DNA of 64,000 nucleotides from Streptomyces klenkii (GCF_003626645.1 NZ_RBAM01000001.1:863106-927105), one strand, 5' to 3'; shown: positions 34,590-43,592, counted from the first letter of the stretch. The notes: a model not told the origin generated them from the letters alone. Numbers and translations: made by a program.

Positions 34590-35660
34590 ATGAGCCACCC
34601 CCCACCGTCCGGCGGGCACCCCATCGGCATCGTCGGCCTCGGCAGCTACCTGCCCATGAGGGTCCGCACCAACGAAGAGATCGGCGCCGCTCTCGGTGTG
34701 ACGCCCGAATGGATCCTCGAGCGCACCGGCGTCCGCAAACGGCATATGGCCGCACCTGACGAGGCGGCTTCCGACCTCGCGGCGCCCGCTGTGAAATCCG
34801 CCGTCGCGGCCGCGGGCCTCGACATGAGGGACCTGAGCCTGCTGGTCTGCGCGACCTCCACACCGGACGAACTCGGCCCGTCCACCGCCTGCCGGATCCA
34901 GGCGCGGCTGCACGCCGGGCGCGCCGTCGCCCTGGACGTCTCCGCCGCCTGCTCCGGCTGGCTGTTCGCCGCCAAGGTCGCCCACGACTGGCTCCGTCAG
35001 GAGCGCCGGCCCGGCTACGCGGCCGTAGTGGGAGTCGAGGCCTACACGAAGTTCCTCGACCCCCGGGACCGGGGCACCTCCGTCCTCTTCGCCGACGGCG
35101 CCGCGGCCGCGGTGCTGGGCCCCGTCACTCCGCCCGGCGGCTTCACCGACTTCCGCCTCGGGTCCGACGGCTCCCTGGCCGACTGCGTCCTGATCCCCGG
35201 AGGCGGCAGCCGGATGCCCGCCGGCACCCGGACCCTCGAACAGGGCGGCCACTACATCCACATGGACGGCCGTGTCGTCAGCCGCTTCATCCAAGCCATG
35301 TTCCCCCGGCTCGTGCGAGAGGCCCTGACCCGCAACCGCCTCACCCTCGACGACATCGACTGCGTCATCACCCACCAGCCCAACCCGGTGCTGCTGCGCG
35401 GTCTGGGCCGGCAACTCGGGCTGGGCGAGGACCGGCTCGTCATCGTCGGCGACGAGGTGGGCAACATCGGCGCCGCCTGCATGCCCTACGCCCTGGCCGC
35501 CGCAGCCGCCCGCCGCGCCGTCGAGCCGGGCGACCGGGCCCTCGTCGTGGTCTTCGGAGCCGGCATGACCTGGGGCAGCGCCTTGCTGCACTGGACCGGT
35601 GCCTCCTCCATCCGCATCGCCCCCAGCGCTTCCCGGCTCATGGAGAGGACACCGGTATGA
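34590..35660 (+). CDS. KASIII (FabH-like) condensing enzyme, first copy
   Basis: A 356-residue 3-oxoacyl-ACP synthase III. The catalytic triad is complete: Cys121 in AACSGWLF, His262 in THQPNP, Asn292 in GNIGAA. The start MSHPPPSGGHPIGIVGLGSY at 34590 has a GGAAGGGA ribosome site. KASIII normally primes chain growth by joining an acyl-CoA starter to malonyl-ACP; some homologues instead transfer a finished acyl chain to another acceptor. The stop overlaps the ketoreductase start by 4 bp. Two KASIII genes in one operon suggests one primes and the other does a second job. Confidence 0.92.
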   Translation: MSHPPPSGGHPIGIVGLGSYLPMRVRTNEEIGAALGVTPEWILERTGVRKRHMAAPDEAASDLAAPAVKSAVAAAGLDMRDLSLLVCATSTPDELGPSTACRIQARLHAGRAVALDVSAACSGWLFAAKVAHDWLRQERRPGYAAVVGVEAYTKFLDPRDRGTSVLFADGAAAAVLGPVTPPGGFTDFRLGSDGSLADCVLIPGGGSRMPAGTRTLEQGGHYIHMDGRVVSRFIQAMFPRLVREALTRNRLTLDDIDCVITHQPNPVLLRGLGRQLGLGEDRLVIVGDEVGNIGAACMPYALAAAAARRAVEPGDRALVVVFGAGMTWGSALLHWTGASSIRIAPSASRLMERTPV

Positions 35661-36541
35661 ACACCCCCGCCCACCCCGACGCGACGGTGTCCTCCTTCCC
35701 CGGGCAGCTGGCCGCCTTCCGCCTCGACGGCGCGCGAGCCCTGGTGACGGGCGCTTCCCGGGGCATCGGCCGGGCCTGTGCCGAGGCTCTCGCGGACGCG
35801 GGCTGCGACCTGGCCGTCTCCGCCCGCACCACCGGCGCCCTCCACGACACCGCCGCTGCCGTGGAGCAGCGAGGCCGCAGGGCCGTCGTCATCCCGGCGG
35901 ACCTGAGCACCCCGTACGCCGCCCGCGACCTGGCCGACGCGGCCGCCGAAGCCCTGGGCGGCCTGGACGTCGTGGTGCACAGCGCAGGCTCCCTGCCCAC
36001 TGCCGACGGGACCACGCCCGTCCTGGTTCCCTTCCAGCACTCGGAGCAGAAGGACTGGGACCACGTCATCTCCCTGAACCTCAACGCCGGCGCCGAGCTG
36101 TGCCGTGCCACCCACCGGTACCTCGCCGCCTCGCCCCGCGCCTCCCTGATCCTCATGTCGTCCGTGGCGGGCCTCATGGCCACGCCGAGGATGGAGGCGT
36201 ACGCCGCCTCCAAAGCCGGCCAGATCTCGCTGGCCCGCAGTCTCGCCGTGGCCTGGGCCCGCGAGGGAATCCGCGTCAACGCGGTCAGCCCGGGCTGGAT
36301 CAGGACCACCATGACCCGGTTCGCCACCGGGACCGAACCCGTTTCCGACTGGCTGACGAGCCACGTGCCGCTGGGCCGCTGGGGCGAACCCGAGGAAGTG
36401 GCGCGCGCGGTCCTCTTCCTCGCCTCCCCGGCCGCCTCGCTGCTCACCGGCCACGTCCTCGTCCTGGACGGCGGCGTGAGCGTGCCGGACGGCGGCCTGG
36501 CAGGCCTCCCCAAGCCGGCCTCCCCCTTCGTGGATCAGTGA
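35657..36541 (+). CDS. SDR-family 3-oxoacyl reductase (FabG-like)
   Basis: A 294-residue classical SDR, likely reducing the beta-keto group of the growing acyl-ACP with NADPH. The cofactor motif is TGASRGIG (31-38), the active site Ser169, Tyr182 and Lys186 (LMSSVAG, YAASKAG), and VLDGGVSVPDGG near the end is the usual FabG tail. The N-terminal ~22 residues are an extension. Four-base overlap with the first KASIII gene. Confidence 0.92.
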   Translation: MNTPAHPDATVSSFPGQLAAFRLDGARALVTGASRGIGRACAEALADAGCDLAVSARTTGALHDTAAAVEQRGRRAVVIPADLSTPYAARDLADAAAEALGGLDVVVHSAGSLPTADGTTPVLVPFQHSEQKDWDHVISLNLNAGAELCRATHRYLAASPRASLILMSSVAGLMATPRMEAYAASKAGQISLARSLAVAWAREGIRVNAVSPGWIRTTMTRFATGTEPVSDWLTSHVPLGRWGEPEEVARAVLFLASPAASLLTGHVLVLDGGVSVPDGGLAGLPKPASPFVDQ

Positions 36542-36548
36542 CCGGGCC

Positions 36549-37625
36549 ATGCGCTGGAACGATTCCACCGCCACGGTCGTCGGCATCGGCTCCTGCCTCC
36601 CCGACCGCGTGCTCGACAACGACGACGTCATCGCGCGCGGCAGCCTGGACACCAGCGGCACATGGATCCGGAGCCGCACGGGCATCGGCCGGAGGCGATA
36701 CGTTCCGCCGGGCGTCAGCACCGGGGACCTGGCCGTGGCTGCGGGGGCCGCCGCCATGAGATCGGCCGGCACCGCACCGGACCTCGTGCTGCTGGCCACG
36801 ACGACGCCGGACCACCACTGCCCGGCCACCGCACCTGCGGTCGCCCACCGGCTCGGTCTGGACGGGGTGCCCGCCTTCGACCTGAGCGCGGTGTGCTCGG
36901 GATTCGTCTACGGGCTCGTCACCGCCACCGCGCTGGTCCGTGCCGGAGCCTGCAACACGCCCCTGGTCATCGGGGCCGAGACGTACTCCGCCATCATCGA
37001 TCCCCACGACCGGGAGACGGCTCCCCTCTTCGGTGACGGAGCCGGCGCCGTGGTCCTGAGGGCCGGTCCTCCCGGAGCCCCGGGTGCGGTCAGAGCCGCC
37101 GACCTGGGGAGCGACGGCAGCGGGGACCAGCTGATCGTGATCCCGGACGGAGGATCCCGCCACCCCCCGCTCTCGTGCACCGGACCGGCCGATCCGTACT
37201 TCCGCATGCGGGGCCGGGCCGTCTACGCACACGCCGTCCGCCGCATGACGGACAGCGCCCGGCGCGTGCTACAGGAAGCGGGCTGGCCCGCTTCGTCGGT
37301 CCGTGCCTTCATCGGTCACCAGGCCAACCAGCGCATCCTCGACTCGGTGGCCGACCGTCTCGGCATCGACGCCCGCCACCGTTACGGAAACATCGGCGAA
37401 CTGGGCAACACGGCAGCGGCCTCCATCCCCCTCGTGCTGGCCGACGACCGGGTCCACGCTTCGCTGGAACCGGGCCGCCGAACCCTTCTCACCGCCTTCG
37501 GAGGCGGACTGACCTGGGCGTCCGCCGCCCTCACCTGGCCGGCCGCGGCTCCCTGTCACCGGCCCGCATCGCCTGGAACCGGCTCTTCCCCCGCCCACCT
37601 CCTCCACGATAGGAGCCCTTCATGA
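36549..37625 (+). CDS. KASIII (FabH-like) condensing enzyme, second copy
   Basis: A 358-residue enzyme with the canonical FabH triad Cys116 (SAVCSGFVYG), His257 (GHQANQRI) and Asn287 (GNTAAAS), so it is closer to housekeeping FabH than the first copy. The C terminus carries about 25 extra residues after GLTWASAALTW. The ATG at 36549 is 7 bases after the ketoreductase stop, and its own stop overlaps the ACP start by 4 bp. It probably starts chains from an acyl-CoA. Confidence 0.92.
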   Translation: MRWNDSTATVVGIGSCLPDRVLDNDDVIARGSLDTSGTWIRSRTGIGRRRYVPPGVSTGDLAVAAGAAAMRSAGTAPDLVLLATTTPDHHCPATAPAVAHRLGLDGVPAFDLSAVCSGFVYGLVTATALVRAGACNTPLVIGAETYSAIIDPHDRETAPLFGDGAGAVVLRAGPPGAPGAVRAADLGSDGSGDQLIVIPDGGSRHPPLSCTGPADPYFRMRGRAVYAHAVRRMTDSARRVLQEAGWPASSVRAFIGHQANQRILDSVADRLGIDARHRYGNIGELGNTAAASIPLVLADDRVHASLEPGRRTLLTAFGGGLTWASAALTWPAAAPCHRPASPGTGSSPAHLLHDRSPS

Positions 37626-37879
37626 ACACCATCCTTGAGCACATCACCACCGTCCTCACCGAGAAGTTCGAGGTCCCTGCCGATCGGATCACTCCCCGGA
37701 CCATGCTCAAAGACCTCGACCTGGACTCCCTGGCACTCGTCGAGCTGCAAGTCACCCTGCAAGAGGACTGGAACATCCCCCTCGACGAGAGCACCGTCAC
37801 CCCGGAGCTCACGCTCGGGGAACTCGCCGGCGTCGTCACTGCCCTGGCCGGTCCCGAACAGGAGTCCGGCCATGCCTGA
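37622..37879 (+). CDS. Acyl carrier protein
   Basis: An 85-residue carrier. Ser36 in DLDLDSLALVEL is the phosphopantetheine site. Four helices of normal ACP length and acidic character are visible. It overlaps the second KASIII gene by 4 bp and the KASII gene by 8 bp, so it is translated in step with both. It carries the chain for this operon's enzymes; a discrete ACP implies a pathway partly separate from primary fatty-acid synthesis. Confidence 0.95.
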   Translation: MNTILEHITTVLTEKFEVPADRITPRTMLKDLDLDSLALVELQVTLQEDWNIPLDESTVTPELTLGELAGVVTALAGPEQESGHA

Positions 37880-39101
37880 GACGGCGGCCGTCACCGGCCT
37901 CGGCCTGGTCACCCCCGCCGGCATCGGCCTGGAGGCGACATGGCGCGCCGTGTGCCGGGGCGGTTCCACGGCCCGCCACCACCCCGAGCTCGAAGCGGCC
38001 CCCGTGTCGATAGCCTGCACGGTGCCCGGCTTCGACCCCCGCGTCCACGTCCCCGCTCCCCGCCCGTGGCGACTGGACCGCAGCACCCAGTTCCTCCTCA
38101 CCGCCGCTCACGAGGCGATGGCGCACGCCGGGCTCTCCACGGAAGAGTGGGATCCGTCCCGGGTGGCGATCGTGATCGGCTCCGCCGCCGGGGGAGTGGC
38201 CACGCTGGAGAGCTCCCACTGCAAGCTGCTGGAGAGCGGGCCGGCGCTCCTGTCACCGCTCACGCTCACCGGCTTCCTGCCGAACATGGCAGCAGCGGCC
38301 CATCTCGCGCTCGGCCTCGGCGTGACCGGACCCACCCTGCACGTCTCCACGGCCTGTGCCTCGGGTGCCACTGCCCTCGGCACCGCCTGTCTGCTCCTGG
38401 CGTGCGGGGCTTGCGACATTGCCCTGGCCGGCGGCACCGACGCCATGGCCACACCGCTGTGCGCGGCGGCCTTCGCCAGGATGGGCGCTCTCTCCCGCCG
38501 CACCGGCGAACCCGAGGCCGCTTCACGTCCGTTCGACAAGGACCGTGACGGCTTCGTCCTCGGTGAGGGCGCCGGCGTGCTGGTCCTGGAACGCGCCGGC
38601 CACGCCCGGGCCCGGTCCGCGCCCCCGCTGGCGCTCGTCCTCGGCCACGCCGCCACGAGCGACGCCCACGACCCCGTGGCCCCCGACCCCCGGGGCCACG
38701 GCCTCCGGTCGGCGGTGCTCCAGGCCCTGCGTCAGGCGGACGCGACGCCCGGGGACGTCGGCCACATCAACGCCCATGGCACCGGCACCCTGCTCAATGA
38801 CCGGGTGGAGGCCGGTGTGGTCCGCGACCTGTTTCCCGTGTCCGCACCGAGCGTCACCTCGGTCAAGGGCACGCTCGGGCACACGATGGGAGCCGCCGGG
38901 GCGATCGAGGCAGCACTCACCGTCCACACCCTGACCACCGGCCTGGTGCCTCCGACCGCCAACTTCCACGCACCGGACGGTGACACCGCCGGAATCGATC
39001 TCGTCACCGGCAGCCCCCGCCGGCAGCATCCGAAGCTGGCACTGAGCCACTCGCTCGGTTTCGGCGGGCACAACACGGTCGTTGTCCTCGGCGCGGCCTG
39101 A
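37872..39101 (+). CDS. KASII (FabF-like) elongating condensing enzyme
   Basis: A 409-residue 3-oxoacyl-ACP synthase II with complete active site: Cys162 (STACASGA), His302 (NAHGTGT), Lys332 and His337 (VKGTLGHTMG). It elongates acyl-ACP with malonyl-ACP. There is no chain-length-factor partner, so this is not a type II aromatic polyketide synthase. No dehydratase or enoyl reductase is in the operon; these would be borrowed from primary metabolism or not needed. Last gene of the plus-strand operon, convergent with the P450-reductase gene. Confidence 0.94.
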   Translation: MPETAAVTGLGLVTPAGIGLEATWRAVCRGGSTARHHPELEAAPVSIACTVPGFDPRVHVPAPRPWRLDRSTQFLLTAAHEAMAHAGLSTEEWDPSRVAIVIGSAAGGVATLESSHCKLLESGPALLSPLTLTGFLPNMAAAAHLALGLGVTGPTLHVSTACASGATALGTACLLLACGACDIALAGGTDAMATPLCAAAFARMGALSRRTGEPEAASRPFDKDRDGFVLGEGAGVLVLERAGHARARSAPPLALVLGHAATSDAHDPVAPDPRGHGLRSAVLQALRQADATPGDVGHINAHGTGTLLNDRVEAGVVRDLFPVSAPSVTSVKGTLGHTMGAAGAIEAALTVHTLTTGLVPPTANFHAPDGDTAGIDLVTGSPRRQHPKLALSHSLGFGGHNTVVVLGAA

Positions 39102-39248
39102 GAGGCAGGCAGGACGACGCCGGTGTCCGCACGCCGTGGAGCGCACGTTGCCTCGTCCCGCTTGCCTATGGGCCCGGCCGGCGGCTGTCCGTCACGACTC
39201 GGCGGTCAGCCGGGCGGACCTTGTGTGCAGGCGGGGAACGGCACGCGA

Positions 39249-42200
39249 TCAGCTGCCGGCGTAGACGTCCTCGACGTAGCGGCCGGCGGCGATCAGGTCT
39301 TGCAGCCATGCCGTGGCCGAGACCTCGTCACCGCCCCCGTACTGCACGTGCAGTTGCTGGAAGGACTCCCGCACACCCGGCGCCATCCGCCTGCCGTCAC
39401 CGCAGACGTAGATCCGGGCGCCGGCTTCGAGCGCTCGCCACACTTCCTTTCCCTCGGCGGCGATGCGGTGCTGGACGAACTGCAGGCCGTTCTCCGGCGC
39501 CTTGGAGAACACGGGACGCATGGAGACGGCTCCGGCCCGGTCGGCCTCCGTCAGTTCCGGGCTGTGGAGGTAGTCCACGTCGGGGTGGTCGCAGCCGAAG
39601 TAGCAGAGTGCAGGGGCGAGTTCTGTCCCTGCCGTGATCAGGGAGCGGCGGTCGGCGATGACACCGCGGAAGGGGGACAGACCGGTACCGGCGGCGATCA
39701 TGATGATGGGGATCCGGGCGTCGTGGTCGACCCGGAAGGCGTCGCGGCACGGCTGTACGCGTGCGTGGACGGTGTCGCCGGGGCGTATGCGGTGCAGGTA
39801 CGAGGAGCCGGCGCCCTGGAAGGTTCCGCGGCCGGACCGGGCCGGGGCTTCGAGGAGGGAGACCATGAGGTCGACGTGGTCCGGGGACACCGCGGGAGAC
39901 GAGGAGATCGAGTAGTGGCGGGGGCGGATCGGCGGGAGCAGGTCCAGCAGGACCGGCCAGGGAAGGCGGCCCCGGAGGGCGGGGTGGTCCTCGACGAGGT
40001 CGAGCAGGGTGCGGGCGGCGAGCGCCTCGGGGGCGGCGGCCAGTCGCTCCAGCGCGGTCTGCTCGGGCGGGCAGGGGTTGTGCGCGGCGAGCAGCGCGAT
40101 CTGCGCGGCGGTCGGGGTGCCCTGGAGCTCGACGTGGTGGGTGAGGAGCTCGCGTGCGGAGACGGGGCGGTCGATGGGCAAGGTGGTGCGGCCGGGCTTG
40201 TGAGCGCGGATGTTGAGTACCGTGTCCGGGTCGATGCCGAGCGCCTCGGCCGCGCGTTCGACCAGGCCGGGGGAGTTGACCGGCAGCACGGTCAGGTGGT
40301 CGGCGGTGCGGTAGGTGACTCCCTCGGGAAGTCTGATGCGCAGGAAGCGCTTGGACCGGCCCAGGGGGTGGGTGAGGTCCGCGAGGTCGCCGGCCTCGAT
40401 GACGGTCATGGGCTGGAGGTCATGCCGGCCGGCGAGGGCGTCCAGGGGCGCGCCGGTGAGTTCGGCAACGTCATAGGTGTGGACATCATGGGTGTGGACA
40501 TCGTGGGTGTGCATGGGTGTGTCGTGTGTTGCGGTGGCTCCGATGGTCGCCGGGTCGCCGTACTCCCGCAGCAGGGTGTGGCGCAGTGCTGCGGTGAAGC
40601 GCCGGACCGACCCGGCCAGGTCTCCGGAGGCGTCAGCCTCGGCGCGCTCCATGAGCCGGGTGGCGCCCGCGGCCGCGAGGCCGTTGTCGAGGAGGGTGGG
40701 AATGTGCTGGTAGGTGGCGGCCCAGTTGCGGTCGCCGATGCCGAGGACCGCGTACGGGACCCCCTCGGCAGCCTCCGGGCCGGCCTCCGCCAGCCAGGAG
40801 ACGAACTCGCCCGCGTCGTCCGCGGGCTGCCCGTTGTAGGAGGCGGCGACGATGACGACGGGTGAGCCGGCCGGCAGTGCACCGCCGGCGGCGGCGTCGA
40901 GCGGGGCGACGGTGGTCTCGAAGCCCAGCTCGTCGGCCAGGTCGGCGACCTGCTCGGCGTATGCGCGGCAGGTGCCGAAGTTGGATCCGTGCAGCAGGGT
41001 CAGGGCGGTGCCGGCCACGGCCCGGGTGGGCAGGCCGGTCTCGGACTGCGAGGCCTGCTGCTCGTCCGGGCCGGCCGCGGTCAGACCGCTGAGCGCACGC
41101 CGGTTGCGGGCGCGGTCGCCGGGGGTGCGCCGGGCGAGGGTCATCGTGAAGCCCTCGGGCTTGAGGGTGAGGGTCTCCTTGACCTTCAGGTCGTAGCGGG
41201 CGTGGTCGACGAAGCGGTAGCGGTGCACCAGCATGGCGAGGAGCATGGTCGCCTCGTGGAGAGCGAACTGCCTCCCGATGCAGGCGCGCTCGCCGGTGCC
41301 GAAGGGCTTGTAGGCGTTCGGGGAGCGGGCGGCCTCCGTCTCGGGGGCGAAACGGTCGGGGTCGAATTCCTCGGGGTTGTCGCCCCAGGCCGGGTCCCGG
41401 TGGAGCATCGGGGTGAGGACGACCAGCCGGTCACCGGCCTTGACCGGGTAGCGGCCGCCGATGACGGTGTCGGTGAGCGCCTGGCGCTCGAACGCGGCGG
41501 CAGTCGGCCACAGCCGCAGTGCCTCGTTGAGGACCTGGCGTACGTAGCGCAGCTTGCCGATGTCCTCGTAGGCCGGCTCGGGGTCGGGCTCGTCGCCCCA
41601 GAGCGCGTCGGTCTCGGCCTGTGCGAGATGCAGGGCCGCCGGGTGCTTGAGCAGGTGGTAGAGGGCGAAGGACAGGGTGCCGGAGGTGGTCTCGTGTCCG
41701 GCGATCAGGAAGGTGATCACCTGGTTGCGGATGTTGGCGTCGTCGAGCAGTTCGCCGGATCCGGGGTGCGGGGCGCCCAGCATCAGCCCGAGCAGATCGT
41801 CGGTGGAGGTGTCCCCTGCGGCCTTGCGCCGCTCGATCACCTCGTCGACGACACGGGCCAGGAAGGCGGCGTCGGTGGCGAACGCTTCGTCCTCGGCGGT
41901 GTGGTCCTCGCCGGGTACGCGGCCCAGTACGGCCTGGCTGTGGGCGAGAGCGCGGACGAGGGCCTGCACGAAGGGGTGCGGATCCTCACGGCGGAAGGAC
42001 TCGAAGTCGTAGCCGAAGCCGGCCAGGCCGATGGTGTCCAGCGTCATCCTGGTCATGTCTTCGGGGACGTCCACCGGCGCGGACTCCTTCGCACCCTCTC
42101 CTTCTCCTTCTCCCTCGGCGAATCGTGCGTCCCAGGAGGCGATGAGGCGCTTGGCCACCCGCAGCATGTGGGGGTGGTAGGTGCGCATCGCGTTCATGGC

Positions 42201-42548
42201 GAAGGCGGGAAGCAGGATGTCGTGCGCCTTGGCCCAGTTGGGCTCGTCGTTGTACGCGGTGAACAGGCCGTCGGCAGTGATGCCGCGGACGATCTCCAGC
42301 GCCGGGCCGACGCCCTTGACGAAGCGCGTCTCGTCGGAGAGCTCGTCGACGAGCTCCAGTGAGCTGACCCAGACGACGTCATGGCCGTGGTACCGCCGGA
42401 CGTAGAGGGAGCCGTGGCGGCGCGCGAGCCCGACGGCCTGCTGGATCGGGGTGCTGGGCAGGCCGGTTGCCGAGACGTCGACGACGGGCACGGTCCGGTC
42501 CGGCGGTTCCGGGAACGCGCGGACGCCGGCGGTGTGCGATTCACTCAT
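39249..42548 (-). CDS. CYP102-like self-sufficient P450-reductase fusion
   Basis: A 1099-residue natural fusion like P450 BM3, which hydroxylates fatty acids near the chain end using NADPH. P450 part (1-475): I-helix AGHETTSG (283-290), E-x-x-R in NEALRLWP, heme loop FGTGERACIG with Cys423. FMN domain from about 516 (LLHGSNFGTCRAYAEQ); FAD/NADPH domain with RHYSISSSPA and AGTGLSPFRG, ending at 1099. An acidic EGEGEGEG loop lies near 145 and an HTHDV triple repeat lies between the FMN and FAD domains. Three tandem ATGs exist; 42548 has the best ribosome site. A reductase-tail copy lies at 11653. Confidence 0.95.
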   Translation of the reverse strand: MSESHTAGVRAFPEPPDRTVPVVDVSATGLPSTPIQQAVGLARRHGSLYVRRYHGHDVVWVSSLELVDELSDETRFVKGVGPALEIVRGITADGLFTAYNDEPNWAKAHDILLPAFAMNAMRTYHPHMLRVAKRLIASWDARFAEGEGEGEGAKESAPVDVPEDMTRMTLDTIGLAGFGYDFESFRREDPHPFVQALVRALAHSQAVLGRVPGEDHTAEDEAFATDAAFLARVVDEVIERRKAAGDTSTDDLLGLMLGAPHPGSGELLDDANIRNQVITFLIAGHETTSGTLSFALYHLLKHPAALHLAQAETDALWGDEPDPEPAYEDIGKLRYVRQVLNEALRLWPTAAAFERQALTDTVIGGRYPVKAGDRLVVLTPMLHRDPAWGDNPEEFDPDRFAPETEAARSPNAYKPFGTGERACIGRQFALHEATMLLAMLVHRYRFVDHARYDLKVKETLTLKPEGFTMTLARRTPGDRARNRRALSGLTAAGPDEQQASQSETGLPTRAVAGTALTLLHGSNFGTCRAYAEQVADLADELGFETTVAPLDAAAGGALPAGSPVVIVAASYNGQPADDAGEFVSWLAEAGPEAAEGVPYAVLGIGDRNWAATYQHIPTLLDNGLAAAGATRLMERAEADASGDLAGSVRRFTAALRHTLLREYGDPATIGATATHDTPMHTHDVHTHDVHTYDVAELTGAPLDALAGRHDLQPMTVIEAGDLADLTHPLGRSKRFLRIRLPEGVTYRTADHLTVLPVNSPGLVERAAEALGIDPDTVLNIRAHKPGRTTLPIDRPVSARELLTHHVELQGTPTAAQIALLAAHNPCPPEQTALERLAAAPEALAARTLLDLVEDHPALRGRLPWPVLLDLLPPIRPRHYSISSSPAVSPDHVDLMVSLLEAPARSGRGTFQGAGSSYLHRIRPGDTVHARVQPCRDAFRVDHDARIPIIMIAAGTGLSPFRGVIADRRSLITAGTELAPALCYFGCDHPDVDYLHSPELTEADRAGAVSMRPVFSKAPENGLQFVQHRIAAEGKEVWRALEAGARIYVCGDGRRMAPGVRESFQQLHVQYGGGDEVSATAWLQDLIAAGRYVEDVYAGS

Positions 42549-42600
42549 GACCTGTACCTCCATGACCTGTACCTCTTCCGGCATGACTTGTCCCTCTTCG
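42549..42600 (-). repeat. Three tandem ribosome-site/ATG units before the P450 gene
   Basis: Reading on the minus strand, ATGs at 42584, 42563 and 42548 are all in frame, each preceded by a G-A-G-G-(T/G)-ACA-(A/G)-GTC unit. The last, GGAGGTACAGGTC-ATG, has the best spacing. The repeat gives alternative N termini differing by 5-12 residues and looks like small tandem duplications. Confidence 0.7.
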
Positions 42601-42677
42601 GTGGAGTCCTGGGTGGTCAGCGCCCGGCGGGCGGGCGCTGACTCCACCGTCACGCGGCCGGCGCGGCGATCCCGCAC

Positions 42678-42708
42678 GAAAACTACGTATTCTTGTAGTG
42701 GGGTTTTC
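42678..42708. promoter_or_regulatory. Nested inverted repeats in the P450/PAS-LuxR promoter
   Basis: ACTAC (42682-42686) and GTAGT (42694-42698), with GAAAAC (42678-42683) and GTTTTC (42703-42708) around them, in the only AT-rich part of the 197-bp divergent region. A possible site for the PAS-LuxR regulator. Confidence 0.4.
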
Positions 42709-42745
42709 CGTGCCAGGACTTGAGCACAGAGGACAGGAGCGGTAC

Positions 42746-43468
42746 GTGACATGTGCAGAGGACGAAGCAGCCTCGGCGGCGGTCTGGCGCGGCCGGTTCG
42801 TCAGCCTGCTCGACCGTGTCCCGGTGCCCCTGGCGATCAGTGATGCGTACGGCAACATCACCGGAGTCAACCCCGCCTTCGCCGCCGTCTGGAGCCTGCA
42901 GCCGGGCACAGTGGAGGGCCGGATGCTGCTGGACCTGTTCACGCCCACCAACGAGAAACAACTGCACAGGCTCGACGAGGCGCTGCGCGCCGGCCGCCGG
43001 TCCCGCTACCCGGTCGAGGTGTGCTGGGCGGTGCGGGGAGCGATCCACCACGGGCAGGTCACCGTCGAGCCGGTGTCGGACCCTCTGGACGGTCACCCGC
43101 ACCTGCTGGTGACGCTCCGCCCGGAGGGGGAACGGACCGGGCCTTCCCGTCACGCCACGGCGCGACCGGACGGCCCGGAAGGCGCTGAACAGGAGTTCGC
43201 GCACCTGGTGCTGAGCGCGCAGGAGGCCCGGATCCTCCCCCTGGTCGCCGCCGGTGCCACCACCTCGGTCATGGCCCGTACGGTGGGCATCAGCGTGGAC
43301 GGGATCAACTACCACCTGACGCGGCTGTGCCGCCGGCTGGAGGTGCCCAACCGGCCGGCGCTGGTCGCCCGGGCGTATGTGCTGGGGCTGCTGGACCCGG
43401 CGGCGTGGCCGCCACGAGTCATGCCACCGGCCGCACCGCGGGGCGGTCCCGCAACCGGGCGGCGGTGA
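42746..43468 (+). CDS. PAS domain LuxR-family regulator
   Basis: A 240-residue regulator: N-terminal PAS sensor (residues 14-120, RFVSLLDRVPVPLAISDAYG, NPAFAAVWSLQPGTVEGRML) and C-terminal LuxR helix-turn-helix (LSAQEARILPLVAAGATTSV then ISVDGINYHLTRLCRRLEVP). PAS-LuxR proteins such as PimM activate antibiotic clusters. The GTG at 42746 follows AGGAGCGGTAC; a longer start at 42698 would overlap the inverted repeat. It is divergent from the CYP102-like gene, so it probably controls the P450 and perhaps the neighbouring operon. Confidence 0.88.
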   Translation: MTCAEDEAASAAVWRGRFVSLLDRVPVPLAISDAYGNITGVNPAFAAVWSLQPGTVEGRMLLDLFTPTNEKQLHRLDEALRAGRRSRYPVEVCWAVRGAIHHGQVTVEPVSDPLDGHPHLLVTLRPEGERTGPSRHATARPDGPEGAEQEFAHLVLSAQEARILPLVAAGATTSVMARTVGISVDGINYHLTRLCRRLEVPNRPALVARAYVLGLLDPAAWPPRVMPPAAPRGGPATGRR

Positions 43469-43592
43469 GGGCGAGGAGCGGGCGACGGCGCCCAGGGCGA
43501 TCGCCGAGCCCTGCAACTGCCGAGCAGATCCGCCGAGCAGCCCCACCGGGCAGCTTCACCAGGCAGATACGTCAGGACGTAGGCTCGTGATC

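Noticed and set aside
32446..34863. An 805-codon open frame on the minus strand across the acyl-CoA oxidase gene
   Set aside because: It is a GC-bias shadow; the plus-strand frame has clear acyl-CoA-oxidase motifs, ribosome site and operon spacing.
31748..39101. Type II aromatic polyketide synthase
   Set aside because: Only one elongating KAS is present and it has a full Cys-His-His active site; there is no chain-length factor, cyclase or aromatase.
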